The notes: a model not told the origin generated them from the letters alone. Numbered from the stretch's first letter, positions 43,044-52,534 are shown. The stretch is DNA of 64,000 bases from Phocaeicola barnesiae DSM 18169 = JCM 13652 (GCF_000374585.1 NZ_KB894659.1:1-64000); one strand, 5' to 3'. Made by a program: numbers and translations.

Positions 43044-44714
43044 ATGAAAAAGAAATATCTTAAACATATATTTTCAGCCGCTTTCATCATGGCGACTGCA
43101 TTGGGAAACGTATCTTGTATCAATGATCTTGATATCAGTTCCATCGACCCACAGACATCACCGGCTTTCGATCAGGCCAGTGCATTCGTGAAACAATATG
43201 CCATGTTAGGACTGACCGGCCAACAAGGACTGGCTGGTAAACCGGACCTGGACGGACAGGATGAAGGAGAATCCGGATTCTACCGTACAACCTTCAACTG
43301 TCAGGAACTTTCAACTGATGAGTGTGTATGGGTATGGCAAGACAATGTGGATATTCCACAGTTCACTGGAATGTCCTGGAACTCTTCCAGCCAACGTACA
43401 GAATGGGTTTATGTACGTTTGGGTTACGATGTCACTCAAATGAACTTCTTCCTCGACCAGATAGCTGAAATCAATGATACAGAAACCAACAGACAACGCT
43501 CTGAAGTACGTTTCTTGCGTGCTCTGCACTATTGGTATTTCCTGGATCTCTTCGGTAAAGCTCCTTTCAAGGAACATTTTGACACTGAAACTTTACCGGA
43601 AGAAAAAAGCGGAAAAGACTTGTATGACTTCATCCAGAAAGAGCTTGAAGAATCAGAAGCCGACATGTACGAACCGGGACAAGCTCCATTCGGACGTGCA
43701 GATAAAGCAGCCAACTGGTTACTCCGTGCCCGTCTGTATCTGAATGCCAAAGTATACACCGGCACAGCCGATTACGAAAACGCAAAGATTTATGCTGACA
43801 AAGTCATCAATTCCGGTTATTATGAACTGTGTGATGACTATAAGCTGATGTTCATGGCAGACAATGACCAGAACGCAAAAGCAATGAAAGAAATCATCCT
43901 TCCTATTCGTCAGGACGGTGTCAAGACAAGAAACTACGGAGGTTCAACCTATCTGATTTGCGGTACCCGTACCGGAGGTATGCCACACATGGGAACAACA
44001 AACGGTTGGTCATGTCTGATTGCGCGCAATGCATTGGTCAACAAGTTCTTCCCGAACGGCGATGTTCCGATGATTCCTGACAATGTAGAAGTTCCTACCC
44101 AGGAACAGTTTGCCAACGATGCTGAAATCGATGCTTGGGATGCACAGTACGGTGTACGCACCGAAGATATCATTGCAGCAGCAGGTGATGACAGAGCCAT
44201 GTTCTATTCAGGAGCCGGAGGAGGAAAACGTACCATCGATCCGGACAAGATTTCAAACTTCCAGAGTGGATTGTCCATCGTAAAATGGCAGAACATCCGT
44301 TCCGATGGTGCAGCTACCAGCCACACCGAATATCCGGATACAGATATTCCTTTGTTCCGTCTGGCAGAAGCCTATCTGACACATGCGGAAGCATGCTTCC
44401 GCCTGAACGACAAGAATACTGCCCTGAAAGATATCCAGACCTTGCGCAGCAAACGTGGATGTACAGCCCAACCTTCTTTGGCAGACTTGACAGAAACTTA
44501 TATCCTGGATGAATGGGCACGTGAGTTCTATCTGGAAGGACGTCGCCGCAGCGACCTTATCCGATTCGACAGCTTCACTACCAGCAAATATCTATGGGAT
44601 TGGAAAGGTGGAGTCAAGAACGGACAGGCTGTAAGCGATATCTATAACGTATTCCCTATTCCGGAATCAGACATCAACAACAATCCTAACATGTCACAGA
44701 ACGAGGGTTACTAA
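43044..44714 (+). CDS. susD: SusD-like starch-binding outer-membrane lipoprotein
   Basis: A 556-residue surface lipoprotein. The signal peptide MKKKYLKHIFSAAF leads to Cys near residue 26 (GNVSC), followed by acidic residues (INDLDISSIDP), as needed for surface export. The mature protein has the SusD helical TPR scaffold: FLRALHYWYFLDLFGKAPF near 160, NWLLRARLYLNAKVYTG near 225, IPLFRLAEAYLTHAEACF near 435 and the C-terminal YLEGRRRSDLIRF near 505. It binds starch and forms the lid of SusC. An in-frame ATG at 43026 would add six residues. Confidence 0.94.
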   Translation: MKKKYLKHIFSAAFIMATALGNVSCINDLDISSIDPQTSPAFDQASAFVKQYAMLGLTGQQGLAGKPDLDGQDEGESGFYRTTFNCQELSTDECVWVWQDNVDIPQFTGMSWNSSSQRTEWVYVRLGYDVTQMNFFLDQIAEINDTETNRQRSEVRFLRALHYWYFLDLFGKAPFKEHFDTETLPEEKSGKDLYDFIQKELEESEADMYEPGQAPFGRADKAANWLLRARLYLNAKVYTGTADYENAKIYADKVINSGYYELCDDYKLMFMADNDQNAKAMKEIILPIRQDGVKTRNYGGSTYLICGTRTGGMPHMGTTNGWSCLIARNALVNKFFPNGDVPMIPDNVEVPTQEQFANDAEIDAWDAQYGVRTEDIIAAAGDDRAMFYSGAGGGKRTIDPDKISNFQSGLSIVKWQNIRSDGAATSHTEYPDTDIPLFRLAEAYLTHAEACFRLNDKNTALKDIQTLRSKRGCTAQPSLADLTETYILDEWAREFYLEGRRRSDLIRFDSFTTSKYLWDWKGGVKNGQAVSDIYNVFPIPESDINNNPNMSQNEGY

Positions 44715-44734
44715 TCACAAAAAAGAAAACAAGT

Positions 44735-45793
44735 ATGAAACATCTGAATATAATGGCTTATTGCTTGACAGGCCTTTTTGCACTGACAGCCTGTGAAAGC
44801 GACAGAGATGATAATCCTACCATCAAACAGCCGACTACATTTCAACTGAATATTTCATCCAGCGAAGTATATGATCTGGAAGCCAATTCCACCATCCAGT
44901 GGGGATGTGTAGCACCCGATTACGGTTACAGTGCACCTCTAACCTACTCTATCCAAATCAACAAAGATGACAACTGGACAGAAGCAGAAGGTGATACTCC
45001 GGCATCATACAAGACACTGGAGACCACTTATACCTCAACAACATTCGATGTAAAGACAGAAGAACTGAACAGAAGTCTGATTCTTCTGAACGAATGGTAC
45101 GATGAGGCTACTTTCCCATCAACAGCAGAAGTATACGTACGTGTACAGTCTACCTTAAGTACAACAGACGCCTACAAATGCTATTCTGAAACAATGAAAG
45201 TCAATGTGAAACCTTATTATACCAAGGTTTCAACAGAACCTGCCAAGCTGTATCTGGTAGGTAACCACCAGGATTGGGCAACCGACGGCACCGCTCCGGT
45301 CATCATTGCCAGCGATGAAGCCGGTACTACTTTCAGCGGTTATGCACAACTGAATACAGAATTCAAGTTCATGACAACTACCTCTTGGAATGACCCGAAC
45401 TACGGCGGAGCAAACGGAACCTTGGAACAAGGTGGAGGTAACATAGCCGTGCCTAAACCAGGCTTCTATCAGGTAGACGTTAACCTGAGCAAAATGACGT
45501 ATAAGCTTCAAGCCTGTACATGGGGTGTTGTAGGTGATGCTACTCCAGGCGGATGGGATTCAGACATCCAACTGACCTATAACGAAGAAAGTAAAGCATT
45601 GGAAGCTAAGGCGACCTTGAGCGGTGGAGAAATCAAGTTCCGCCAGGATGGTGCCTGGAGTATTTCGTTAGGAGGCAGTCTGGACGCACTGGTATTGAAC
45701 GGAGGAAACATTGCTGTCAATGCCGGAACTTATACCATCAGACTGTATCTGTCAGATGGTGCTTATCATGCCGAACTTATTCCTGAAGAATAA
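44735..45793 (+). CDS. susE: SusE-like starch-binding surface lipoprotein
   Basis: A 352-residue lipoprotein. Lipobox LTAC near residue 20 is followed by ESDRDDN, matching the Bacteroidetes surface-export signal. The N-terminal Ig-like domain (about 30-150) is followed by two SusE/SusF-type starch-binding modules: KLYLVGNHQDWATDGTAPV near 170 and TWGVVGDATPGGWDSDIQL near 263. Aromatic Trp residues in these modules are the likely glucan contacts. It lies 20 nt after susD and is followed by a strong terminator, which ends the sus operon here. SusF, with three such modules, is not present. Confidence 0.9.
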   Translation: MKHLNIMAYCLTGLFALTACESDRDDNPTIKQPTTFQLNISSSEVYDLEANSTIQWGCVAPDYGYSAPLTYSIQINKDDNWTEAEGDTPASYKTLETTYTSTTFDVKTEELNRSLILLNEWYDEATFPSTAEVYVRVQSTLSTTDAYKCYSETMKVNVKPYYTKVSTEPAKLYLVGNHQDWATDGTAPVIIASDEAGTTFSGYAQLNTEFKFMTTTSWNDPNYGGANGTLEQGGGNIAVPKPGFYQVDVNLSKMTYKLQACTWGVVGDATPGGWDSDIQLTYNEESKALEAKATLSGGEIKFRQDGAWSISLGGSLDALVLNGGNIAVNAGTYTIRLYLSDGAYHAELIPEE

Positions 45794-45824
45794 TTGTTTG
45801 ACTTAAATCCATAAAGTTTGCATC

Positions 45825-45862
45825 AAGAGGGTATGCCGTTTTTTCGGCATATCCTCTTTTTT
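45825..45862 (+). terminator. terminator of the sus operon
   Basis: Stem AAGAGGGTATGCCG / CGGCATATCCTCTT with a T-rich loop, followed by TTTT. Confidence 0.9.
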
Positions 45863-45949
45863 CATTTTCTGGATTGCATTTTTTAACACCCAAAAGAAGA
45901 AAAACTACTGAATCCCGACGTTTCTTTCAGAAAAACAAATCAATTTACT

Positions 45950-47275
45950 ATGAAAAAGCAAATTCTTTTCAATTGTATCAGGAGTTGTTGGCTCATAGCC
46001 ATACTTATACTACCGGCCTGTGGAAGCTATGTTCTGGAAGAAGAAGACGCGGAAGAAGAAAGTTCTTCCAAAGGGTATCAGATGAGTCTGCATGTCAGAA
46101 GCGGCGGCATATCACTCGAACAATACTATCCGCTGACCGTCTTACTTTTCAACGAGGAAGGTGAACTGGTAGAAAAAACTGAAATTACAGATACCGAGGA
46201 AACCTATTCAAAGATACTGGAAAAAGGAGAGTATACCCTAACCGCATTTTCAGGATTATCGGAAGAGTATTACATTCTCCCTGACCATCCGACAACCAAT
46301 GATTATATAGAATTCAAGTCAGGGAATAACGCAGAAATTCCTTTATTATCCGGACAAAGCCGAATCTCCCTGACAGAAAACACCCAAGTCAACCTGTCCT
46401 TGTCATACGCCATGGCAGCACTCAATTTCAACTTACAGACAATCCCCGAGGATGCCGATGAAGTAGAAATCCAGGTTTCCCCTGTCAGTTCAGGCATGTC
46501 CTTCATCGGTAACTACAGCAATGACCAGCAATCCTATTCAATCGACTGCATTCAAACCGAAGAAGGATGGGAGACCGAAACATTCTATGTCTTCCCTTCA
46601 GAAAGTGACCGGACCAACTTGAGTATCACCATCAAGCGGCCTGACGGCAATGAGACCTATTCATATACCTATACAAACATGCTACAACCGTCACAGCCCT
46701 ATCGATTCACCGGTACATTCCAAGACGGCATTTCCATGGGAAGCACTTTCGAAATAGAAGGATGGAAACCGGGCCTCGACATCAGTTTCAACCTCAATGA
46801 AGAGACAACAGAAGAAGAAGAGAACAACGATGATACAGAAACCATTCTCCGAGCTCCAGAACTGCCGATAGCCGAGAAAATCTGGGGATATTTCTATGTA
46901 TGGAAGGTAGAGCCTGTATCAGAGACCGAAGTCATAGCGACCCTCATCAGCCCGGACCAATGGTATGTATTGGCAGCTGATGCACCAGGTATCATTGAAG
47001 AATATAGCATTGACCATTTGGACAACTGGCGTGTCTTTACGGCAGAAGAAGCCAAAGAATTTAAAAGCCAATACTTTGAGAAAACCGCTGAGTTGAATAA
47101 ATACCTTGCAGACAATTACTTTGACCGCTTTTATACGAATGATGGCGCACGGTACTTGTGCGAAAACTACACCAAGACATTCAGCTTCAGCAACAATATA
47201 GTGAAAGAAGCAGGAGAAACCGTCAAATACTACCTCCGTGGTGTCAAGATTGTCCGTGTCAAGCTGGCGCAATGA
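45950..47275 (+). CDS. acidic FimB/Mfa2-like lipoprotein of unknown role
   Basis: A 441-residue lipoprotein. The signal peptide ends with lipobox LPAC near 24, followed by GSYVLEEEDAEEE, a strongly acidic stretch that favours surface export. Residues about 45-290 contain beta-rich repeats like the Mfa2/FimB anchor subunits of Bacteroidetes fimbriae (YYPLTVLLFNEEGELVEK; LEKGEYTLTAFSGLSEEYYI; LSYAMAALNFNL). After a second acidic linker (EETTEEEENNDD near 285) comes a domain of about 140 residues with WRVFTAEEAKEFKSQY and GVKIVRVKLAQ at the end, similar in style to DUF1566/FISUMP-type modules. No fimbrial major subunit lies nearby. It is separated from susE by a terminator and no promoter is obvious, so regulation is unclear. 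Confidence 0.7.
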   Translation: MKKQILFNCIRSCWLIAILILPACGSYVLEEEDAEEESSSKGYQMSLHVRSGGISLEQYYPLTVLLFNEEGELVEKTEITDTEETYSKILEKGEYTLTAFSGLSEEYYILPDHPTTNDYIEFKSGNNAEIPLLSGQSRISLTENTQVNLSLSYAMAALNFNLQTIPEDADEVEIQVSPVSSGMSFIGNYSNDQQSYSIDCIQTEEGWETETFYVFPSESDRTNLSITIKRPDGNETYSYTYTNMLQPSQPYRFTGTFQDGISMGSTFEIEGWKPGLDISFNLNEETTEEEENNDDTETILRAPELPIAEKIWGYFYVWKVEPVSETEVIATLISPDQWYVLAADAPGIIEEYSIDHLDNWRVFTAEEAKEFKSQYFEKTAELNKYLADNYFDRFYTNDGARYLCENYTKTFSFSNNIVKEAGETVKYYLRGVKIVRVKLAQ

Positions 47276-47296
47276 GCTTGTACCCATCCATTGAAA

Positions 47297-47336
47297 AAGG
47301 GCTGCATGGCAACATCATTACTGCCATACAGCCCTT
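47297..47336. terminator. bidirectional hairpin between convergent genes
   Basis: Stem AAGGGCTG(C)ATGGC / GCCAT(A)CAGCCCTT with an A-run on one side; it lies between the convergent lipoprotein and DUF3109 genes. Confidence 0.65.
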
Positions 47337-47356
47337 CCTCTATGTTTCCTTCTTTT

Positions 47357-47938
47357 CTAAATCAGGTGCTGGCTCTTCAACTCTTCTGCCACACTTTCCA
47401 GTTCCTTATACCAGTCCTCCCCAAATTTACGAATCAGCGGTTCCTTCAGAAACTTATAGACAGGTACATTCTCTTTCTGGCCCAACAGTACAGCCGCCTT
47501 ACAGACATCCCAACGATGATAGCTTACTGATTTATAGGGGCCATAATCACCGATACGGATAGGATACAGATGACAGGAAACAGGCTTATAGAAATTACAG
47601 CGTCCTTCCCTGTAAGCTTTTTCGATGGCACAATAGCAATAACCTCTTTCATCGTAACAGGTAAAGACACAGTCTTTCCCGTTCACGATTGATGTAACCA
47701 AGTCACCATCCTGGTCGGTATACACCACACCCTGTTTATCTATCACCGCACGTGCTTCGGGCGACAGTTCATTCCAGATAACCGGAAGCACTTCCTCCAG
47801 TTTCTCTACTTCCTCCAGTTCCACCGGAGCACCTGCGTCGCCTTCTATACAGCATTCACCCTTACAGGCATCCAGGTTACACAGGAACTTCTCACGAAAC
47901 ACATCCAGACTGATGACCACATCATCTATTTGTACCAT
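47357..47938 (-). CDS. DUF3109 family cysteine-rich protein
   Basis: A 193-residue soluble protein of the DUF3109 family. It has many cysteines arranged like a metal-binding site: CNLDACKGECCIEGDAG near residue 20, then FTCYDERGYCYCAIEK near 92, and CNFYKPVSCHLYPIRIG near 113. The pattern suggests zinc or Fe-S binding, but no activity is established. The start is set at ATG 47938 (MVQIDDVVIS) because the promoter lies at 47975-47982, inside the longer open frame that extends to 47998. Confidence 0.88.
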   Translation of the reverse strand: MVQIDDVVISLDVFREKFLCNLDACKGECCIEGDAGAPVELEEVEKLEEVLPVIWNELSPEARAVIDKQGVVYTDQDGDLVTSIVNGKDCVFTCYDERGYCYCAIEKAYREGRCNFYKPVSCHLYPIRIGDYGPYKSVSYHRWDVCKAAVLLGQKENVPVYKFLKEPLIRKFGEDWYKELESVAEELKSQHLI

Positions 47939-47974
47939 GCTCATAACTTCATTCTTTGAAAATAAAACCGACTG

Positions 47975-47982
47975 CAAAGATA
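47975..47982 (-). promoter_or_regulatory. -7 element of the DUF3109 gene
   Basis: Minus-strand TATCTTTG fits TAnnTTTG, 36 bp before ATG 47938. Confidence 0.6.
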
Positions 47983-48083
47983 CGATTTTTCCCTCCATAA
48001 AAACACCCCGGCATTCGAATTAAAATTTCATCCGATTCATAAAGACATCGACAGGAGAAGATAATCCGCTAAAATCCAGGAAT

Positions 48084-48112
48084 AAAAAAGAGGAACCCGC
48101 AGGCTCCTCTTC
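48084..48112 (-). terminator. gpmI terminator
   Basis: Stem AAGAGGA/TCCTCTT around a short GC-rich loop, followed in the minus direction by six T. Confidence 0.8.
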
Positions 48113-48140
48113 CTTATCATAAAAAAATCCTGTTCAGAGA

Positions 48141-49655
48141 TTACTTGATCAAATCCTTACCTGTCATATCAGCCGGCTGAGGCATACCCAGGATGTGCAG
48201 GATAGAAGGAGCAACGTCTGCCAACACACCGTTTTCTACTTTTGCAGCCTTGTTCTCGGTTACATAAACAAACGGAACCGGATTCAGTGAGTGAGCAGTG
48301 TTCGGAGTACCGTCTTCGTTCAAAGCATGGTCAGCATTTCCGTGGTCGGCAATGATGATAACTTCATAACCGTTAGCTTTGGCAGCTTCAACAGTATCTT
48401 TCACACAGTTGTCGATAGCTACAACAGCCTTTTCGATAGCTTCGTAAATACCGGTATGACCAACCATATCGCCGTTGGCATAATTCACAACGATGAAGTC
48501 ATATTTCTGAGTATTGATGGCTTCCACCAGTTTGTCCTTCACCTCGTAAGCGCTCATTTCCGGCTTCAAGTCGTAAGTTGCTACTTTCGGAGACGGAACC
48601 AGGATACGGTCTTCATTATCGTACGGAGTTTCACGACCACCGTTGAAGAAGAAGGTTACGTGTGCATATTTTTCTGTTTCTGCAATGTGCAACTGAGTCT
48701 TTCCGTTGTTGGCCAGGTATTCGCCCAGTGTATTCTGAACGTTTTCCTTGTCGAACAAGATGTGTACACCCTTGAACGAAGCATCGTACGGAGTCATACA
48801 GTAGTACTGCAAGCCCGGGATAGTCTTCATGCCTTCTTCCGGCATATCCTGCTGAGTCAGTACGATAGTCAACTCTTTAGCACGGTCATTACGGTAGTTG
48901 AAGAAGATAACAACATCGCCTTCCTTGATGGTACCGTCGAAGTTAGCGTTGACAATCGGTTTGATGAATTCGTCGGTTACACCTTCATCGTATGATTCCT
49001 GCATAGCCTGAACCATATCAGTAGCTTTCTTACCGATACCGCTCACCAACATATCGTAAGCTTCTTTCACACGGTTCCAGCGTTTGTCGCGGTCCATAGC
49101 GTAGAAACGTCCGATGATGGAAGCGATCTTACCGGCAGACTTTTCACAGTGTGCAGACAGCTGTTCGATGAAACCCTTACCGCTCTTCGGGTCGGTATCA
49201 CGACCATCCATGAAACAGTGGATAAAAGTATTTTCCAGACCGTATTCTTTAGAGATGTCACACAGTTTGAACAGATGTTCCAAAGAAGAGTGTACACCAC
49301 CGTTTGAAGTCAAGCCCATGAAGTGGATATTCTTTCCATGTTCTTTTGCATAAGAGAATGCTGAAACGATTTCCTTGTTCTGCAGGATGCTGCCATCAGC
49401 ACAAGCACGGTTAATCTTCACCAAGTCCTGATAAACAATGCGTCCGGCACCGATATTCAGGTGACCTACTTCAGAGTTACCCATCTGACCGTCAGGCAAA
49501 CCTACATTTTCGCCGCTTGCCTGCAGCTCTGAGTGCGGATAGTTAGCCAACAGACTGTCCCAATACGGAGTCGGGGTGTTAAAGATTACATCATCTTTCT
49601 GCTGGTCGCCACATCCCCAACCATCCAGAATCATTAAAAGCGCTTTCTTAGCCAT
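48141..49655 (-). CDS. gpmI: 2,3-bisphosphoglycerate-independent phosphoglycerate mutase
   Basis: A 504-residue cytosolic glycolytic enzyme converting 3- to 2-phosphoglycerate, with two metal ions (usually Mn). Start [17 protein letters not shown]; the active Ser lies in [15 protein letters not shown] near 61; [17 protein letters not shown] near 150; RNDRAKE near 255; [14 protein letters not shown] near 395; and [13 protein letters not shown] near 443. All alkaline-phosphatase-superfamily metal ligands look present. Single gene with promoter and terminator. Confidence 0.97.
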   Translation of the reverse strand: MAKKALLMILDGWGCGDQQKDDVIFNTPTPYWDSLLANYPHSELQASGENVGLPDGQMGNSEVGHLNIGAGRIVYQDLVKINRACADGSILQNKEIVSAFSYAKEHGKNIHFMGLTSNGGVHSSLEHLFKLCDISKEYGLENTFIHCFMDGRDTDPKSGKGFIEQLSAHCEKSAGKIASIIGRFYAMDRDKRWNRVKEAYDMLVSGIGKKATDMVQAMQESYDEGVTDEFIKPIVNANFDGTIKEGDVVIFFNYRNDRAKELTIVLTQQDMPEEGMKTIPGLQYYCMTPYDASFKGVHILFDKENVQNTLGEYLANNGKTQLHIAETEKYAHVTFFFNGGRETPYDNEDRILVPSPKVATYDLKPEMSAYEVKDKLVEAINTQKYDFIVVNYANGDMVGHTGIYEAIEKAVVAIDNCVKDTVEAAKANGYEVIIIADHGNADHALNEDGTPNTAHSLNPVPFVYVTENKAAKVENGVLADVAPSILHILGMPQPADMTGKDLIK

Positions 49656-49707
49656 AATTCTATGTTATTTAAAAAGTTGATAATTATTCGTTTTACATAA
49701 AGGCATA

Positions 49708-49715
49708 CAAAAGTA
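49708..49715 (-). promoter_or_regulatory. -7 element of gpmI
   Basis: Minus-strand TACTTTTG fits TAnnTTTG, 52 bp before the gpmI start. Confidence 0.55.
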
Positions 49716-49812
49716 CAAAATATCCGTTGCATGGACGAAACTTTTTATGATTTTTAGTAGACACCGCCTACTCTTTTTGTCCGGATTTATAAAAAATCCC
49801 CCGGAAAAGCAG

Positions 49813-49820
49813 TACCTTTG
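49813..49820 (+). promoter_or_regulatory. -7 element of the lytic transglycosylase gene
   Basis: TACCTTTG fits TAnnTTTG, 44 bp before ATG 49865. Confidence 0.6.
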
Positions 49821-49864
49821 CACCGGTTTGAAAAACCCTTAGGAACAAGAAGGTTTATTGCTTT

Positions 49865-50635
49865 ATGAAACATTGTATACTTTACTTGACGGTTAGCCTG
49901 TTGGCCAACCTGTTTTTCAGCCTACCGGCTCAGGCTCAAGGACCTGACCGCCTCCCAGAACCGGCTATTCCGGAAGAAGAACTGGAGGGTTCGCCTTCCT
50001 TTCCGGTCATGAACGATATCGACAGCCTCCTCAGTCCCAATGTCCTGCGCTTCTGCGGACAGGAAGTCAACCTGGACCCGCTATACCGCCAACGGAAACT
50101 ACGCCGCGAGCTGGCTTCTCTCTCACGCCATTCATCTACCCTGATGCAACGTGCCAACTATTTCTTTCCCATCATTGAGCCGATTCTGGAAAAGAACAAC
50201 ATTCCGGACGACTTCAAGTACCTGATGGTCATAGAAAGCGGACTGAATCCGGAAGCCCGTTCCCCGATGGGAGCTTTGGGACTCTGGCAGTTCATGAAAG
50301 GCACTGCCCAGGAATACGGCTTACGGGTAGACCGGAAAATCGACGAACGGCTGGATATCGAAAAATCCACCCAGGCTGCCTGCCGATACCTGCAGACCGC
50401 CTATAACAAGTTCAAGGACTGGGTAGCCGTCGCCCAATCCTATAACATCGGGCAAGGACGCATCGGTACGGAACTCGAACGTCAGCAGGTAGACGAATCC
50501 ATCGACCTGCAACTGGTAGAAGAAACCAACCGCTACATCTACCGCATTCTGGCCTCTAAGATTATCTTTACCAATCCCAGCAACTTCGGTTTGAAGGAAA
50601 GTATGCTGTATTACAAGAAGATCCGAAGGAAATAA
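49865..50635 (+). CDS. SLT-type lytic transglycosylase
   Basis: A 256-residue periplasmic peptidoglycan-cleaving enzyme. Signal peptide MKHCILYLTVSLLANLFFSL...AQAQ without a clear lipobox. After a helical region (about 60-110) comes the goose-lysozyme-like SLT domain: catalytic Glu in MVIESGLNPEARSPMGALGL near 121, then WQFMKGTAQEYGLRVD near 142, and AVAQSYNIGQGRI near 195. It resembles the catalytic part of MltD but has no LysM repeats. It stands alone between gpmI and rnhB and ends before a strong bidirectional hairpin. Confidence 0.9.
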   Translation: MKHCILYLTVSLLANLFFSLPAQAQGPDRLPEPAIPEEELEGSPSFPVMNDIDSLLSPNVLRFCGQEVNLDPLYRQRKLRRELASLSRHSSTLMQRANYFFPIIEPILEKNNIPDDFKYLMVIESGLNPEARSPMGALGLWQFMKGTAQEYGLRVDRKIDERLDIEKSTQAACRYLQTAYNKFKDWVAVAQSYNIGQGRIGTELERQQVDESIDLQLVEETNRYIYRILASKIIFTNPSNFGLKESMLYYKKIRRK

Positions 50636-50658
50636 ACAGCTCCCCCAAGATAACAACA

Positions 50659-50712
50659 AGAAATGAACAGCCTGTTAATAACTTTTCTGCTATTAACAGG
50701 CTGTTCATTTCT
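50659..50712. terminator. strong bidirectional terminator
   Basis: A stem of about 22 bp, AAGAAATGAACAGCCTGTTA / TAACAGGCTGTTCATTTCTT with ATA/TAT near the loop. It separates the convergent transglycosylase and rnhB genes. Confidence 0.85.
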
Positions 50713-50733
50713 TCGGTTTATAATTCCTTACGG

Positions 50734-51339
50734 TTATTTGAAGTCAAGCGACAGCTGTCCGTCGCCCAACAAATTATAACTCATTCGGTGATAAGGAGTT
50801 GTTCCATATAACCGGATAGCTTCCCGATGTTTTTTAGTGGGATATCCCTTGTTACTATCCCAGTCGTACTGTGGATATTCTTCAGCCAGCCTGTTCATAT
50901 AGTCATCCCGATAGGTCTTTGCCAACACCGAAGCGGCAGCAATGGCCATATACTTTCCATCCCCCTTTACGACCGTCGTATGAGGTACATCCTGGTACTT
51001 TTTGAACCGGTTACCGTCTATCAGCAAATGTTCAGGACGCAGTTTTAACTGATCGACCGCCCGATGCATTGCCAAAAATGAAGCATTCAGGATGTTGATG
51101 CGGTCAATCTCTTCGGGAGTCACTACACCTACTGCCCACGCCAACGCTTCCCGCTCGACAACCTCACGTAGTGCATAGCGCTGCTTCTCTGTCAGTTGCT
51201 TGGAATCATTCAGCAATTCGTTGCGGAAATCATGCGGCAGAATGACAGCCGCTGCATATACCGCTCCGGCCAGACATCCACGGCCAGCCTCATCACAGCC
51301 AGCTTCCACCAGATTTTCGTGCATATAGGGTAATAACAT
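50734..51339 (-). CDS. rnhB: ribonuclease HII
   Basis: A 201-residue nuclease that removes RNA, including single ribonucleotides, from RNA-DNA hybrids. The N-terminal [20 protein letters not shown] carries the first catalytic Asp and Glu; [11 protein letters not shown] near 100 and [20 protein letters not shown] near 126 are typical. Normal length. Its own -7 element is 31 bp upstream. Confidence 0.95.
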   Translation of the reverse strand: MLLPYMHENLVEAGCDEAGRGCLAGAVYAAAVILPHDFRNELLNDSKQLTEKQRYALREVVEREALAWAVGVVTPEEIDRINILNASFLAMHRAVDQLKLRPEHLLIDGNRFKKYQDVPHTTVVKGDGKYMAIAAASVLAKTYRDDYMNRLAEEYPQYDWDSNKGYPTKKHREAIRLYGTTPYHRMSYNLLGDGQLSLDFK

Positions 51340-51903
51340 GCGTTCTCCTCTCCTTTAATTTTTGGGACTGCAAAGGTACGGCTTTCTCCTGGAAAGCGGA
51401 TATATATTAATAAGGAGTTATGAAAAAGTTATCTACAGGGGCGGTTCATAAGGTAACGGGCAATGCTTTCAGGAGCCTCAGTGCAGACAAGCTCCGAACC
51501 TGCGAGTACATTTTATTTACATTTTACAAACATTTCATAAAACAGGGACCCGGAATCCCAATCCATAAAAGCCGACATCAACCTATCTGTGTCATAGTGA
51601 GAAGGTTATCAAAGATAGGTTCAAACGGGGATATGCTGTCCACAAGAATATATTAAACACTTATTAATCAAGAGTTTATATTCATTAAACCTTGTAGATT
51701 CGTACACAGTTTCTACAGTTTTTTGAGGAATAGTTACACACTTTCAAGATTTGGCATTTTCAATCATTTTTCGTCCATAGCTGAAAACCAGCCGATTATT
51801 TCCATCAAAAAAGTTTGGCATCGCATTTGGACTATAGTCAGTGTAACACTTGAATACTTAAAAACTCATAGATTAATGTCTAACCATTTAAATTAAAAGC
51901 AAC
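51340..51903. other. 564-bp AT-rich region without a recognised gene
   Basis: It holds the rnhB promoter on the left. A 78-codon ORF (51420-51656) has no protein-like character. There are several DnaA-box-like words (TTATCTACA at 51429, TGTCCACAA at 51637, TTTCTACAG at 51710), a direct repeat TTTGGCAT (51750 and 51814), and a sigma-54-like sequence at 51815-51832. There is no TAnnTTTG for the gene that follows. The region may be a long regulated 5' region or an unrecognised non-coding RNA. Confidence 0.6.
51371..51378 (-). promoter_or_regulatory. -7 element of rnhB
   Basis: Minus-strand TACCTTTG fits TAnnTTTG, 31 bp before the rnhB start. Confidence 0.6.
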
Positions 51904-52209
51904 ATGAAAAAGTTATTTGTAGCAGTAGCACTTGTAATGGGAGTAGGAACTTCAGTAGCCTTCGCAGGAAACATGAGTACAAACGTATGTGCTGTAGCCA
52001 GCATCAACGAGTTCAAACCGGTTGACGTAAAAGACCTTCCTCAAGTCGTTCAAGAAGCCATCAAGAAAGATTATGCAGACCTTCTCGTAAAAGAAGCAGC
52101 TGTAGAAGAAGATGAAGAAGGCGGAAAGACTTATAAAGTTGTTTTGGTTAACCAGGACAATGAAGAGTCTACCGTATATTACAACGAAAACGGTGAAGAA
52201 CTGAAGTAA
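51904..52209 (+). CDS. small secreted PepSY-like protein
   Basis: A 101-residue exported protein with signal peptide MKKLFVAVALVMGVGTSVAF ending AFA. The mature part (about 75 residues) has one helix (LPQVVQEAIKKDYADLLVKE) followed by beta-strands around an acidic turn (AAVEEDEEGGKTYKVVLV ... STVYYNENGEELK), as in the PepSY-like/DUF2874 small periplasmic proteins of Bacteroidetes. The function of these is unknown. It has a long AT-rich upstream region and a hairpin after the stop, suggesting a single, possibly stress-regulated gene. Confidence 0.8.
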   Translation: MKKLFVAVALVMGVGTSVAFAGNMSTNVCAVASINEFKPVDVKDLPQVVQEAIKKDYADLLVKEAAVEEDEEGGKTYKVVLVNQDNEESTVYYNENGEELK

Positions 52210-52231
52210 TCCGTTTCAGCCATTACCTGCA

Positions 52232-52266
52232 AGCCCGAAGGACAATGCTCAAATGTCCTTCGGGCT
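52232..52266 (+). terminator. terminator after the PepSY-like gene
   Basis: A 13-bp perfect stem AGCCCGAAGGACA / TGTCCTTCGGGCT; the downstream T run is weak (ATTATG). Confidence 0.7.
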
Positions 52267-52377
52267 ATTATGCTTTCAGCCTGCCGAACGAATCCGCTTT
52301 CATAATATGTACCTTTATCATCGGAATCGGAAAGGAAGTTATTTTCAGGAGAATTCGGGGAATTATACATCCTGCCC

Positions 52378-52452
52378 ATGAAAGACGTACATTCTTCGGA
52401 TGAAGACCGTACATCTCCCGAAAGAAGAACATAGAGTCCCGCTACGGAGGAC
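52378..52452. repeat. degenerate tandem units of about 22 nt
   Basis: Three and a half units: ATGAAAGACGTACATTCTTC then GG, ATGAAGACCGTACATCTCCC then GA, AAGAAGAACATAGAGTCCCG then CT, and ACGGAGGACATAA. Similarity between the first two is clear, and weaker in the others. Confidence 0.5.
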
Positions 52453-52534
52453 ATAAAAACTTACTTTATCCTTTCATCAAGCCCCTGAAGGCCTTTATTT
52501 CCTCCTCCTTGGTCTGTCTCTCGATTTATTATCC

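Noticed and set aside
51420-51656. 78-codon ORF after rnhB
   Set aside because: Starts ATGAAAAAGTTAT like the next gene, but the translated sequence has neither signal peptide nor domain pattern.
51340-51903. chromosomal replication origin
   Set aside because: Only imperfect DnaA-box-like words are present, dnaA is not nearby and skew could not be calculated; kept only as an open possibility.
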